Shown here: one piece after another, positions 1 to 11,395 of the stretch
Layout of the letters: each line of letters opens with the position of its first letter
Numbering within the stretch: position 1 is the stretch's first letter
DNA from: Nemophila menziesii
Lineage: Eukaryota > Streptophyta > Magnoliopsida > Boraginales > Hydrophyllaceae
DNA length: 64,000 nucleotides
Reading direction: 5' to 3'
Assembly (NCBI GenBank): GCA_029959085.1
Contig: JARWIR010000007.1
Location: 43,141,137-43,205,136 of the forward strand
The notes under the pieces: generated by a model
Database searches by the model: none
What the model saw: the letters and a program-made list of their open reading frames with translations, nothing else
What the model was told of the DNA's origin: nothing
Translations under genes and position numbers: made by a program

Positions 1-528
1 TGCGAACATGATTAGAAACGATACACAAACGATCTCGATAGTGAAGTCACGAATCCCTTTTGGTGTAGTAGGTAATTCTTCTGAATCTGTGTTCGGAGCA
101 GGGGTAGTTGTGGTTTCAAGAGCAGGGTCAGGAAATGTAATTTCAGGGGTTTCTGAGGGTGATTGTTCAGGAACACCTTCGAATTCATCTTCATCCCAGT
201 ATTCAAACGAGGATAGCGAATCGGAAGGTGGAGAGGAGGAGGTGGGGGTGGTGTCAGGGGTGGGTGTGGAGGTGGGGGTGAGATGAGGGTCAGATTGAGT
301 GAGGGTGGTGGGTCGGAGAGGGGGATGAGAAGGGAGATCATCGGAGAAAGATGATGGGTCTTCGTCACCTTCTTCGGCGTCAAAGCCTTCGAAATCGGGA
401 GTGGTGGAGGCGGAGACGTAACCGGAGGTGAAGGAGAGGAAAAGAGAAAGGATTGAGAGGGTGGCGATTAGGTAAAAAAGGGTGGCGCCGCCGCGGAGAG
501 GAGACGACGAGGAAGATCGTTTTGCCAT
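1..528 (-). CDS. At5g49945-like ER membrane protein (DUF1682/CCDC47 family), first exon, partial
   Basis: Reading from the ATG at 528 down to base 1 gives 176 open codons. The protein starts MAKRSSSSS, has a hydrophobic segment at about residues 16-36 that looks like a signal peptide, then a long acidic Pro/Ser/Thr-rich luminal stretch with the motifs DFEGFDAEE and EYWDEDEFEG. It ends at the window edge in a hydrophobic run (FTIEIVCVSFLIMFA) that should begin the transmembrane helix. From memory of the family, this order matches Arabidopsis At5g49945, a plant homologue of CCDC47, which in animals belongs to the PAT complex assisting multipass membrane protein insertion at the ER. The function in this plant is inferred. 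The C-terminal cytosolic domain lies outside the window. Another frame of the same strand is also open but is proline-rich shadow. The family assignment is fairly secure; the exact role is not. Confidence 0.8.
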   Translation of the reverse strand, partial: MAKRSSSSSPLRGGATLFYLIATLSILSLFLSFTSGYVSASTTPDFEGFDAEEGDEDPSSFSDDLPSHPPLRPTTLTQSDPHLTPTSTPTPDTTPTSSSPPSDSLSSFEYWDEDEFEGVPEQSPSETPEITFPDPALETTTTPAPNTDSEELPTTPKGIRDFTIEIVCVSFLIMFA

Positions 529-916
529 GATTATAGATTGAGCTAGACAACAAGAAGAAGGGATCTGAGATCCTCTAGTAGTCTAGTATGTGACGGTGTG
601 TTTTGTAATTACATAGGTATATTATATATGTGTGTATTGTTGGCAAATCATTAATCTAATACTAATTGGAATTGGCCACGTCTTTATAAGAATTTAAGGG
701 TGTCAAAAGATTTGAGATTAGGGGTACTTTTCCTTTTCCTTTTCTTTCCACACAAAAGATTTATCCAATTAACAATTCTTTTATTCCATTAGATGAAATA
801 ATATGAAAACACAGCATAAAACTAATTGATAGGTTATTGAGTGCATAGCATTATTGATTACAATAATTTACGTAATAGTTAATGTCGCATATTATTCCAT
901 CCATACATAAGACCAG
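529..916. other. 5' leader and promoter region, no gene
   Basis: This is AT-rich sequence upstream of the At5g49945-like gene. It holds the purine-rich leader at 540-575 and no recognisable coding. It ends at the target duplication of the next LINE fragment. Confidence 0.4.
616..631 (-). promoter_or_regulatory. possible TATA element of the At5g49945-like gene
   Basis: On the minus strand the sequence CATATATAATATACC lies about 90-100 bases upstream of the ATG at 528. It is a plausible TATA box, but the surroundings are AT-rich, so it may be chance. Confidence 0.3.
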
Positions 917-1382
917 AAAAATAACAAATGTGGAATCTCCGACCATCTCTGAAATTTTAGCTATGCACTTTGGATTGAAGTGGACTTTGAATCGTGGCAT
1001 CACTGAATTATATGTTGAAACCGACTCTAGAGAACTTCACGCGCTAGTGAAGGGCGGTGATAGTTCTACGAGTTGGAATTACTATATAGGAAGTGAATGT
1101 TGTGATATGTTGAGGGCTAATCCGGGTTTTGAAGTAGCATGGATCTATCGAGAAGCAAACACGTGCGCTGACAAGTTAGCAAAAAGTGGAGCAGAATCGA
1201 GTGGCGAGCCTCGTAGCTTAGAGGATCCGCCTGATTTTTTATGGCGTTTTATTACTAGGGATAGGAGTGGTTGTATGGTGCCTAGACTAGTATTAGACCC
1301 TCGGTGAGGGATTTAGTTGATTGTATTTCGTCAACTTCGGCTTTTAAAGTCTCATATGTATGCAAAAAAAAAAATAACAAAT
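917..1382 (+). mobile_element. 5'-truncated LINE: RNase H tail with target-site duplication
   Basis: A short reading frame (about 942-1307) encodes the last two thirds of the RNase H domain found at the C-terminus of plant L1-type ORF2: an ILAMHFGLKW helix, the VETDSRELHALV active-site strand and IYREANTCADKLAK. The 3' end runs through TTTTAAAGTCTCATATGTATGC into poly-A. The 13-bp sequence AAAAATAACAAAT flanks the insert at 917-929 and 1370-1382; its left part is ambiguous against the A-tail. I read this as a dead, 5'-truncated retroposed copy of about 440 bp. The tail closely resembles that of the fragment at 59860-60480, so both come from one LINE family. Confidence 0.8.
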
Positions 1383-1639
1383 ATAAAAATTAGATATATT
1401 AAAAAAAAATTAATGCCCAAAACTCCTCATGTTAGTTTTAAAATTCTTCTCACTACATTCGTCATTTATTTCTCCATAAAAGAATCATATATTTTTTTTG
1501 AGCCAATTGTTGATTGATCCCTATTGAAAAACTTATTTAGAAAAAGGTGCCTAGAAGAAAATATTTATTGAAAACAGCCCCATCCCAAATTACCCTTATA
1601 ATTAACAATTAAAAAATAAGAAAAATACTAATAAACTCA

Positions 1640-2036
1640 CGCGCGCGTCCGTGAATTTTTTTTAAAATCGTCATAACTAATTCAAAAAAAAAAAAAAAAA
1701 AAAATTATATTTAATATTTACGTCTATGATTTTTTTCGGAATTTTCTGAATTTTTTGATTTTTTTGATTTTTTTTAAAAAAAATTCGCAGACACGAAATT
1801 TCATGTTTTAAACATGGAATTCCATGTTTAAAACATGAAACATGGAATTTCATGTTTATTTCACGGTTTAAAACATCTGCGAAAAAAAAATTAAAAAAAA
1901 TCAAAAAATTCAAAAAAAATTAAAAAAATTCATAGACGTAAATATTAATTTGCTTTATTCAAAAATACAATTTTTTTAATTTTCTGATCTTTTTTGAATT
2001 TGTTATGACGATTTTAAAAAAAAAACACAGACGCGC
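1640..2036. repeat. large imperfect fold-back (inverted repeat), about 395 bp
   Basis: The left half GCGCGTCCGTG...AAAATCGTCATAACTA and the right half TTGTTATGACGATTTT...CACAGACGCGC are reverse complements with mismatches. Inside them, ACGTCTATG (about 1720) pairs with CATAGACGT (about 1933), and TTCGCAGAC pairs with TCTGCGAA. The centre is several copies of a CATGAAATTTCATG-type palindrome. It looks like a MITE or fold-back element. The same palindrome recurs at about 5395-5455 and 5855-5900. Confidence 0.6.
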
Positions 2037-2938
2037 TTGCGATGGAATTAGTAGTAGTAGGTGGTGGTGGTGGTGATTGTGGTGGATGTAGTGGTGGTTA
2101 CATACATGGTGGTGGTGGTGGTGGAGAAAGAAGTACCCTATTATTTGTTTAATATTTAAAAATTAATATTGTATTAAAATAAAATAATATATTTAATAAT
2201 AAGGGTAGTAAAAGCATAGAAAATATAAAGGGGATGTTTTCTATAAATATTTACTTCATTAGGCATTTTTTTATAAAATAGATTATTGAAGGCATAAAAG
2301 AACAATTAGATAGTTTAATGAGGATGTTATCAAGAATAACCTCATTTTTTTTCTTTTTTGCCCTTTTTTACCACAGTGGTTAGGCCCTTTCTTTATATCT
2401 TCCAAACAGTTTCCATGCTTCTAAACCATTTGATATCAATGTAATTGTAAACATCAGTATAAAAGAGAAAAACTAAATTATAATATATCTGCTTAAATAT
2501 TAATCATGTCATGAATATATATATGTATCTAATAAAATATATGTTGTATATGTTGTATTGATGCTTGGCCTAGCAGCATCATATTGAAAAAACAATGCAA
2601 CCTGTAATACTTAAGGTAGAAATATTTGACTTATTTAAAGAGATAGTTTGATTCTTTTTTCTTGATTTGTAAGAGCCTGGAAGAGCCTTTAAGTGTAAAT
2701 GGAGGATTAGTTTCATATAAAAATTAGGGTAAAATTGCACTATTGGTCACTGTTAAATTTCAAAATATCCTATTTTTTCCCTTCATTTATGCATCATTGA
2801 TATATTTTAGTTCTTTTTTAATGTTTGTTAATAACAAAGAATAAGTATATATCATAAAATATGTTATATATACTATATGTTTGTAAATTACAGAATAAAA
2901 TGTAACAAAAAACTAGAGTAACTAGTTTGGCGAGCGAC
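2037..2938. other. AT-rich intergenic stretch, no gene
   Basis: It holds a short GGT/GTG-rich run at 2046-2125 and long AT-rich sequence. I see no ORF or motif worth calling. Confidence 0.5.
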
Positions 2939-4420
2939 TCATGATAGGTTGGTGACTAGAGCCAATTTAATCAAATGAGGAATGGTGGTCCCGAACGTTT
3001 GTCCTGGTGTGGTGTAGGTGCGGAAAACACAATCAATTTGTGTAGGGATTGCGTAAAAGTTAACGTGGTTCGGGAGCTTATTGGGAAGGAGGTATCTTAC
3101 ATCCTCTGGAGGAATAAATAAACCATAACTGGTAATTTGGAATGGAATATGGATGAATACCGCGACTCGCTTGAGAAGTTGTTGATTCATTAAGATGAGG
3201 GGGATAGTGACAATTTGGTTGGTGTTGTGATCATGGACAATGATTCTTCTAATATGTCTCAACAGGTGCGAATTGAATATACTCAAACACAAAAGCAATC
3301 AATTCAAGGGCCGTGTTTGCAAATAGGGACCTGAAATTGCAAATAACCTACTGCAGCAACAAATTTTTTGGCTCATCAGCGGTGCCATAGCTGGAAACAA
3401 TGACATGTGAGTGACATGCAACAAATGAGGATCACCAGAAATAATACTATAGGGTTTTTTAGAACAGTTTTTAGTGGTAGAAAATTCCAAATCAAGGTTT
3501 TCGATCATGGAGAAAGAGAATACTCCAATGGACAGCAATATCAGTCCACACCAAGGAGTTCTGATTAATATCTTCCCTGGATATGAAGACAATTGATTGG
3601 TGGAATAAACACGAATTTGGCAATTGGTGTTATGTTGTTTTGCCTTGTAATGTGCTCTTTGGAGCCTTGATATGGGTCTTGTGGACGGAGAGGAATACAT
3701 ATATATATTTAAAAGTAATGGCCAAGTGGGTTCGCGATAATCCAGAAATCCAACATCATGCCATAAAATACACACGAGCATGAGAAAGGTCTTTGAGTAA
3801 GGTCTCACATCGAGAAGGTTTTGTTGAGATTATTGTGTGGTGTAAGCCTAATAGAGGATTCAGGTTTGAGACGGATGGTAGTTGTAATAACATGTTCTTA
3901 GTTAGATAGCTTGTAGGTGTGAATATAGATACAAAGGGAGATCGAGGTCATGGTTTCTCTATGAGAATCAACAATAACTCGTAGGTGATTGTGAAATTGA
4001 TTGATCTATATGAGGATCTTAAATTGGCAGAGGAGGTTGGAATCAAGGATCGTTGTGTATAAGTGGACTCTAGAGATGCTATATATGCAATAGCGCAAGA
4101 GGCGTGAGCAAGGAGTCTAGGTGCATGATGGATTGAGAAGTTCGAGCCATTATGGAAGAAATTTGTCTTATGTGATCACGGGTATATACATGAAAGATAA
4201 TAAGTTTCTTGACTGGTTGGCACATTTGTGATTGTCCCAGATCCATGTGTATTCCACATATATTACCCCACCACACAAGATATAGATATTACTCACACGA
4301 GATTGATCTTGCTAGTGAACATCGAGGCAGATTTATAATTCGGGCTTGATAGATAATGTTGTGGCTTAATTAGTGTTCCATTACCACGGTCTTTGGACCT
4401 CCCTTAGAACAAAAAAAGAT
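2939..4420 (+). pseudogene. heavily decayed LINE ORF2 3' region with RNase H domain
   Basis: Read on the plus strand, about 3583-3720 encodes a tryptophan-rich helix (GALIWVLWTERNTYIY) typical of the segment between the zinc-binding motif and the RNase H domain of plant LINEs. From about 3868 the frame gives FETDGSCNN, the usual first RNase H aspartate strand, followed by a GHGFSMRINNNS-like strand and VDSRDAIYAIAQ. Several in-frame stops and shifts interrupt it. The copy ends near 4410 at a short A-run. The sequence at 2939-3580 is probably the same element but too decayed to assign. No target duplication was found. Confidence 0.6.
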
Positions 4421-4440
4421 CTTTTATATAACATTTAGTT

Positions 4441-5044
4441 GAAAACAAGATTTTTATCCTACTAAATAGAAATATTAGTGAAATGGAATTCCGTTATATT
4501 TGTTTTAATCACAGGATTCAGAGTCATCCAAAATAAAACTTCATGAGCCCTTTCTCCGTTCTATTTGATTCAATCACAGGGATCAAATATGCATTGAGGG
4601 AATCGAACGCTCATGAAGTTTTGGGTTGGAAGACTCTTAGTATTGATATGGTTAGGGATGAATGTCATAGGTCTAAAGGTAATAATGGCTAGAGTTTTGT
4701 GTTTGATTTTCGACGACAATGCGAACATTTAACAAGCACGGAGGATATGATGGCCTCAAGGGCCTCGTTCGTGAATGGCAGATCACCTTGAAAGACTACT
4801 ACGGCTGATATAGACCAGACTATGATGATATAGGTTTTGTAACTCTTTGTTATTTTCTCCATTATCTTTTTTGTAGATAGGGTATTGTATTTACTTTATC
4901 AATATAAAGTCTTTTCCGACAAAAAAGATATGCTCAAAATGCCATTTATGCTAATGGTTTTAATGTCTATCAATTTAAGGGGTATTCATCAAAAGTATCA
5001 TAATTAAATCTTTTAATTATTAAAAAATTATTTCCAATAAGATT
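4441..5044. other. intergenic, with a probable second LINE 3' tail at about 4600-4925
   Basis: The 4860-4925 part (TTTACTTTATCAATATAAAG followed by a short A-run) resembles the 3' end of plant LINEs. Upstream translation is broken and not assignable to a domain. The rest is AT-rich with nothing recognisable. Confidence 0.35.
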
Positions 5045-5905
5045 ATTAATTAAAATCTCCTTTTAAACCAAATAATCATAAAGTATTACATACATATCAC
5101 ATATCGTTTTATACCTAAACTATATAGATTTCGATTATACTATATTATCTTTAATATAATATTTATTTGTTTTTAAACAATTAATGTGGCACCAGCCCCA
5201 ACTCTGACGAATCTCACCTTCGCCACAACCACCAAATTCGGCCATTTTTTGGACAGAATAACCTCCGGCCACCACTTCCGCCGACACCATCAACATTGAC
5301 CAGTTTTTCTTTTTTAAAAATTCGACTGCTTCCACCACTTCTAGAAACCATTGTTCTCGTCACCAACTCTGGACTTTTTTAGCGATTCCGCATACATGAA
5401 TTTCATGTCTAAAACATAAAATCCAATGTTTGAAACATGAAATTTCATATCTGCGAACAGTTGGCTGGAGATCTAATTAGAAAAAATAATTTTTTTATTA
5501 AGACTTTTTAATATAAATCTCCTCATTAAACAAAACAATTATCAAATAGCTGATACATATTATACTTAAACTACCTTAATTTTAATTATACAAATTTATC
5601 TTTAATATAATATTGTTTTTTGTATATTAAACAAATAATGAGCCACACACCAACTCCGACCACCACCACCACCGCCACTGCCACCACCACCAACTTCTGT
5701 CATTTTTAGCTAGAAGCACCTCTGACCACCGAGTATTGCCAATACCACCATCACCGATAAGTTTTTTTTTTAAATCCGACCACCTCTACCACATCCGGAA
5801 ACGATTGTCGTCGTCACCAACTCCAGACATTTCATTTGGCCAGCAATTTTGTAGACATGAAATTCCCTGTTCAAAATATGAAATTTCATGTATGTGAACA
5901 ACTGG
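5045..5905. repeat. two diverged direct copies of a repeat of about 400 bp
   Basis: Copy 1 (about 5045-5470) and copy 2 (about 5515-5905) share the order: AAATCTCC...TTAAAC, an AT-rich block with TTATCTTTAATATAATATT, a CACCAAC/CCACCACC-rich block, and a palindromic CATGAAATTTCAT block ending in TGCGAAC or TGTGAAC. They are clearly homologous but diverged. Probably one non-autonomous element duplicated in tandem or two insertions of one family. Confidence 0.55.
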
Positions 5906-5934
5906 CTGGAGATTTGATTGGAAAACACTGGACG

Positions 5935-6150
5935 GGTTGGTGGTGTATGGAAACTGGATGGAAGGAGTTGGTGGTGGTGGCGGCAACAGTGGTCGTAGGT
6001 GTTGCTAGTCGAAAACAAAAACGACTAAAGTTGGTGGTGGTGGCATCGGCGGTGGTGGACGGAGAATTGCTGGCCAAAAAGAAAAGCTGGTCAGAGTTGG
6101 TGGTGGTGGTGGCGGCAGCGGTGACCGGGGGTACCACTGTCCAAATATTT
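5935..6150. repeat. GTTGGTGGTGG-rich minisatellite, about three units of 62-64 bp
   Basis: Units begin at about 5965, 6028 and 6095 with GAGTTGGTGGTGGTGG or a close variant, each followed by a gCGGcagcGGT-like segment and an AAAACAAAAACGAC or CAAAAAGAAAAGCTGG spacer. The array is roughly the inverse of the CCACCACC block at 5645-5725, so the region could fold back. Open frames on both strands here are composition artefacts. Confidence 0.5.
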
Positions 6151-6185
6151 AAAAAAATAGCCGAAGAGTGTGGTGACCGGAGGTA

Positions 6186-6717
6186 GATGGGGTAAGTTAA
6201 ATTTAAATGATAATTTTTATACAGAAGAGTAGATAATAAACTAATTAAAAAAAATTATTCATGATCCTCTAGGATCTCCCTTATAATGGAAAAAAAAAGT
6301 AATTAAAATTATCAAATAAAGGTATTTTGTCAAATGTTGTTTTTAATAAAAAAAATTATTTAAGATTGTTTTTAATAATTAACCTTTTTAATGGTTGTGT
6401 TCCATAATTGGCTCTTAATTTAATTAATCAATAATTTTTTTCCCGAACTGAATTATGACATTTTATATTATACAATTTATTATTAGAGTAATGCTAAATA
6501 TCACTTCAAATTATATCACATTTTTATTGTTTCCTAGGTGAATTTTAAATTGATCAATCATATAATTTATTTTTCTTGATTTATCATTTTCTCTCTCCTT
6601 TGTAACTGGTCTACATAAGAAGCGATAAAAAGGTGATGTGATTTGGAGTGATATCCAGCATTACTTTTATTATTAATATGAAGAAATTATAATTATGCTG
6701 GTATCTCCCAAATATCA
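6186..6717. other. AT-rich intergenic stretch, no gene
   Basis: Mostly A/T runs. I see no coding, no clear terminal repeats and no tRNA-like signal. Confidence 0.5.
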
Positions 6718-6730
6718 CTCGTAACATGGA

Positions 6731-6991
6731 CTTATTTATTTTAATTTATTTTTGTTACATGGGTGATCCAGGCTAACTTGCGCGCACCCGACTAATCCCA
6801 CGAAGATAAACATGCATCCCCATATATATTCTCATGGTAAATCAGAACTAGGTTACCCAAGTTCATGGAGGGGTTCGAGCCTTGTACCTCTTACTTTACA
6901 CCCGTTATGGAGGAGATTCGAACCATGAACCTCCCCTTTAAGTGCTGAAAAAATAGCAAGACTCTGTCCAGTTGAGCTAACCTAACTGATT
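6731..6991 (-). mobile_element. SINE family 1, minus orientation, with 13-bp target duplication
   Basis: CTCGTAACATGGA occurs at 6718-6730 and again at 6992-7004, exactly flanking the element. On the minus strand the head has a tRNA-like pol III promoter: an A-box-like TTAGCTCAACTGG and a B-box-like GGTTCGAATCTCC. A second B-box-like GGCTCGAACCCC lies downstream, and a conserved tail near the plus-strand left end reads GGCTAACTTGCGCGCAC. It is the same family as 10377-10629 and 16866-17116. It resembles the widespread tRNA-derived Au-type plant SINEs, but I cannot confirm the family name by search. Confidence 0.8.
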
Positions 6992-7208
6992 CTCGTAACA
7001 TGGATCCTAATCAGTTTAATAATATCATTTCTCAAATCTACTCAATTTCTTTCTTTCTCTCTTATCTGACACAAACATTTCAAAAGTTGTCTGATAATTG
7101 ACCCCAAAAAAAGTTATCCAGTGTATCTTTTTGAAGACATTACTGAAAAGTTACATATATGAAGTTTGTTAAAGTTTTATAATGTTTCGCTTTGTAACGA
7201 TGTACCTT

Positions 7209-7509
7209 TTTTTTCCCGACAACTTTCTATTAATACCGAGAAACAAACAAAATTTAGCCTATCCCCACACTCGGGGATTTTGCTTTGATTAATTCAGCTA
7301 ATCTGGATGATATAGTCCCTCTACCTAACTCAAAACTAATGTCAAATGACGAGTTTTTGGTTAGCCAGTCCGCTATTACATTGCTTCTTCTCGTAACAAA
7401 GGAGAAAGAAGGATTACAAGATTCACTAATGAAGTAAATACTACGAATTATATTCTTAATACAAGTATTAACTATAGGAGAATTAGAAGATAATGGTTCC
7501 ATGTAAAGG
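7209..7509 (-). mobile_element. 5'-truncated LINE fragment: end of RNase H domain
   Basis: The minus-strand frame 7502-7254 (82 codons) ends with a typical RNase H C-terminus: FSFVTRRSNVIADWLTKNS, containing the conserved R..N..AD.L.K signature. The element is flanked by TGTACCTT at 7201-7208 and 7510-7517, and its A-tail appears as the T-run at 7207-7214. A short dead-on-arrival retrocopy. Confidence 0.65.
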
Positions 7510-7517
7510 TGTACCTT

Positions 7518-8115
7518 ATTACCAAGTGACTTTGGCCTTTTTTCTCCAAAACTTTCTTTAATAAAATATAGTCATTACAAAATTAGTTAATATTGACTTT
7601 TCTTTAATTTAATTTACTAGCTTATGTAGGATCATGTTAGAAGACGTGCTAAATACATTACCTTTGCCTTTTAACTATACTTATGAATGTTCTATGTAGG
7701 ATGAAGTACCATCAATCTATAACGAGATTTGAAATTCTTGAGCAAAAATTTTAAATTATCTTTTAAAAATAATAACACAAAAAATTAAGATTGTCACACA
7801 AATTTTTGAAAGAAATTTTATTTAGTTGAGAAATATAATAAAAATTAATTCGGTAAAATATTTGATTCTCATGAAAATTTATTGAGAATAATTCTAATTT
7901 TTTTTTTATCATTTGTTTTTCACTATTGGAGTGATAAAGAAAAATTATATTAATCTTTAATATGACATTTTCTTGTTACTTAAAATAAAAGTTTGATTTG
8001 TTTTAAATTTATATATCAAAAAATTATATAAAAAATTAATATAATATTATAGAATATCTACTGTCTTTTTATCATATATAATTTTCTTAAATCACTATAA
8101 GTATATAATGCATCA

Positions 8116-8170
<55 letters not shown>

Positions 8171-8879
8171 GCAGTTGACAATACACAATATACTAACCAG
8201 CAAGTTATGTATCAAACACATTCAAAATACATTAATTAACCTATAGAAAGTATATTCTAAATGTTTACGTCTTTATATGAAAGCACGATCAACTTATTCT
8301 ATCAACAAACAATAGTTTATAAATTGCATAATTTGATTATAACTACACATGATTATAAGTAAGAAACATTAGTATATCAGTCAAAGATGATAAAAACAAC
8401 CCACTATTCAAATTATATGATAAAATAACCCATCAGTTAAATACATGCCGATAGTGAATTGAAATATATAGAATTAGACATTCCTCGTTGTCTAAAACGA
8501 ATTATTAAATTAATCGACCCTCTCTGAAATCAATTAAGAATTTCATATCTGGTTCTATATACTAAGTAGATAGTGGAGATCTACTTCGATCACTAATTAA
8601 TATTAACATGTTTCTCTCTATTTTGTGATTTCATCTTAACATCTGTTAAGGCAATTTTTGTAACTCTCTTATTTACATAAAAGGTTACTCTTTTACATGA
8701 GTTAGTCTCATCCTTGCGCATCCTCTAATGCCAAAGGTGATTGCATGTATGAGAAGGCCAATCATAGTCTATCTAACATACTTATCCATACACATATATA
8801 TTATCACTTAATAATGAAAATATAGTATTTCACATTATTTTCAGTATACATTATATCAGAGAGCCCACACGATCCAAAA
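7518..8879. other. AT-rich intergenic stretch with a CA/TA microsatellite
   Basis: A compound (AC)n(AT)n microsatellite occupies about 8119-8170. The rest is AT-rich without recognisable coding. The last few hundred bases may already belong to the copia remnant that follows. Confidence 0.5.
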
Positions 8880-10250
8880 TTACATAACTTGCAATCAGTT
8901 CCAAAAATATATTCACAAGAATATCACCTGTGTGTGTTTACTACAAATTCATATTCTTATGTGCATTAATGTCTCTTATAATGATGCACTTAATATCAAT
9001 ATGTTTGATTTATCAGTAATACTATGTGCCCATCACACAAGGCATTGCCATTTCTATATCACATTATTTCATAAATAGACCTCCAATATCATTTGAAAAT
9101 CATAAAAAGTACAAGCGAACTTTTAAACCAAACAAATCTTTTAAATTTTAGCTGAGTAAGCCATAAATTCACCATTCATAATAGATAAGCAATATAGGCT
9201 TGTTTCTTGCTACTCCATGGATATAACACAATCTTTTAGCAAGAATACACGACCTAGAGATATTTATATTCATCCATATCGTTAAACTAATTAACATAAG
9301 GATATACTTAAGGTATAAATTTTATCCTTGAAAGCACATAACATGTGCCATATTCTTTATAAGGCATTTCATTGCTATTATTTTACCTTTTCAATGCTCA
9401 TGCCCATAATTCTATTTAAAATGGACTAGCTAAACCAACGACATAACCAGTGTCTAGTCTAGTAAACATCATTGACAAATGGATGTAAACCCAAAGCATA
9501 ACAAAATGCATGACCTAGTATACATCATGACATGCATAATACTATTATTGATACTGTAATTAATAATATGGTATTTTTTTAACTTCTCCGGTTTCTTTGA
9601 GAGAGTACTAGGACATATAAGAAGATTAGAGCTTATGCTCTCAGCTATTTGGAGTGTAAATGACATTAGACTCTGTCATGTAAAAGAGTTCACACGTCTT
9701 CTTGATGTATAATTCTTGAGATAGGGACAACGGAAATTTAAACATTCTTTATGAATCAGAACATCAAGAATAGATCTCACATTTCTCATACCTTTCACAT
9801 CAACAAATTTTTTGAAAGGTAACAACTCCTTAATTTTGACAAATCACATGTCATTCCTAACTTGTAGGATATCATCTACAAAAAGAGATAAATTCACAAA
9901 CTTTTCTTGTGGAGTTTTTGATATGTATATAAAATAATCTTAACATATAATTTCAAAAACTACTAATTGAAATGATTGATGAATCTAAAAAATAATTGTC
10001 TTGGGCTTGTTTAAGACCATAGATTTGGCTTTTTCAATCTACACACTGTATTTTCTTGGTCTCTAACATCATATCCTAAATATTGTCCCAATAAATTTAC
10101 CATTATTTATTCTCCATTGAGAAATATAGTATCTACCTCCATCTAGTGTAAATCATAATCAAGACGCGCCACAACAACTAGTTTATAACCAAATGAGGTA
10201 AATCCTTTAACAATAGAAAAAATGTTATCCCTAAAAATATTTTCTTCCTT
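8880..10250 (-). pseudogene. Ty1/copia pol remnant (reverse transcriptase and RNase H)
   Basis: Read on the minus strand from about 10190 down, fragments of copia pol appear in the normal order. First is a LDYDLH.MEVDTIFLNGE segment (RT motif around the catalytic Asp). Next comes ENTVCRLKKPNLW (usual CRLKKSLYGLKQ), then a LCL-VDDI-like strand near 9865-9885, an NRRS..KY-like connection, and a SWSSKKQAYIAY RNase H strand near 9190-9230. After that comes a region equivalent to the ALCDG.GH..RH motif. Many stops and shifts are present, so it is a dead fragment. No LTRs were found around it. Confidence 0.7.
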
Positions 10251-10376
10251 CTATTATAGTAGATGTAGTGTTTAATTTTTTTCTGATTTTAAGAATACAT
10301 TTATTCTAAATCACTTTCTGTCCTTGATAAGATCAACAACTTTTGAAATTGATTTCTCTTCATCGAGTCCGTCTTT

Positions 10377-10629
10377 TTTTTTTTTTTAGATGTATGGGTG
10401 TCCGGGCCAGCTTACGCGCACCACGACTATTCCCATAGGAAATATACACGCCTCCTCATGCATACTCCCATTTAATCAGAACAGGTTACCCATGTTCAGG
10501 GAGGGGACTCGAACCTTGCACCTCTTGCTTGCCCCCTTTAAGGGCTCAAGAAATAGCAAGGGGGATTCGAACCGTGTATCTCCTAGATGAGAGACAGGCA
10601 TCCTGGCCATTGAGCTAGTCCCAATGGTT
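10377..10629 (-). mobile_element. SINE family 1, minus orientation, with 14-bp target duplication
   Basis: TCGAGTCCGTCTTT lies at 10363-10376 and 10630-10643. On the minus strand the head reads GGGACTAGCTCAATGG (A-box) and later GGTTCGAATCCCCC (a perfect B-box), followed by TGCTATTTCTTGAGCCCTTAAA and a second B-box-like copy. The conserved GTGCGCGTAAGCTGGCCCGG block then leads into the A-tail (the T-run at 10374-10387). It is inserted next to, and probably into, the copia remnant. Confidence 0.85.
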
Positions 10630-10643
10630 TCGAGTCCGTCTTT

Positions 10644-11353
10644 CTTAACTAGACATGAAGAGTGCGTGTACTCTCGGAGGTTCTTCTTTGTCTAATGGAG
10701 ATAGCATAAAGATTTCTCCATGGATCTTATATCAACAACGAAAATTTATCACTCGATGACTCCTTTTAGGTGAAGTTATTGTGAAACAAATTCACTAGAT
10801 GATGCAATATTTCTTCAAGTTAAAATTTAGAGAGAATCTTGCCTTCCTTGTGCATGTGGTACCTTATCTAGTAACACGTTTGATTGCTTATATTTTCTTC
10901 AGCCTTATTAAATTTATGTAAAATGAGATATTCAACAACTATATCTTTATTTAAGAAAAATATTACTATTGGAATGTAACATCGGGTAACTCAGTCTTTA
11001 CACTCAGCAAGGATGAAAGTTGAATATAATGAAAGCGTAGATCCGAGTCATAGATGTGGAGGAGAGGGAGGATTAAAACGAGATAAAATGATGCATGGAT
11101 GAGTGTATTCTTGATATATACAAATTTAATAGCACTCTATGAGGGACGGTTGTTGGAAAAAGAATGAGAGCTACGGATTTGTATATTAGGTAGACTTTAG
11201 AGACGTTTGGTATTGTCTAGTTAAGCGATTAGAGTAATAGGCTAAAGATCGCGATAGGTAGATGTCATTCGAAATTTTTAACATTTCTTGTGTTAATAGG
11301 CATCTTGGAAGGACTAACTGATTTGTTAACTCACTTAAGTTAACACACTTAAT
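10644..11353. other. intergenic stretch, no gene recognised
   Basis: Unique-looking sequence of mixed composition. It may contain a decayed extension of the copia element, but I could not match any domain. Confidence 0.4.
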
Positions 11354-11395
11354 AGTAAATATCATGCTCAAAACGATTTGAGCATGATATTTACT
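11354..11395. repeat. perfect 19-bp hairpin with 4-base loop
   Basis: AGTAAATATCATGCTCAAA and its exact reverse complement are separated by ACGA. The right arm contains the 8-bp target duplication (11388-11395) of the Mutator-like element that starts at 11396. Confidence 0.85.

Noticed and set aside
12..383. A 123-codon proline/leucine-rich frame on the minus strand
   Set aside because: It is a shadow of the At5g49945-like exon, which is open in another frame over the whole of 1-528 and matches the family.
2939..3298. 119-codon minus-strand frame as a host gene
   Set aside because: No recognisable domain, and the downstream plus-strand sequence is a decayed LINE, so a chance frame is more likely.
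10390..10620. tRNA-like box A and box B sequences
   Set aside because: They form part of a SINE with an A-tail and target duplication, not a tRNA gene. The same applies at 6731-6991, 16866-17116, 45393-45495, 48249-48356 and 57144-57269.
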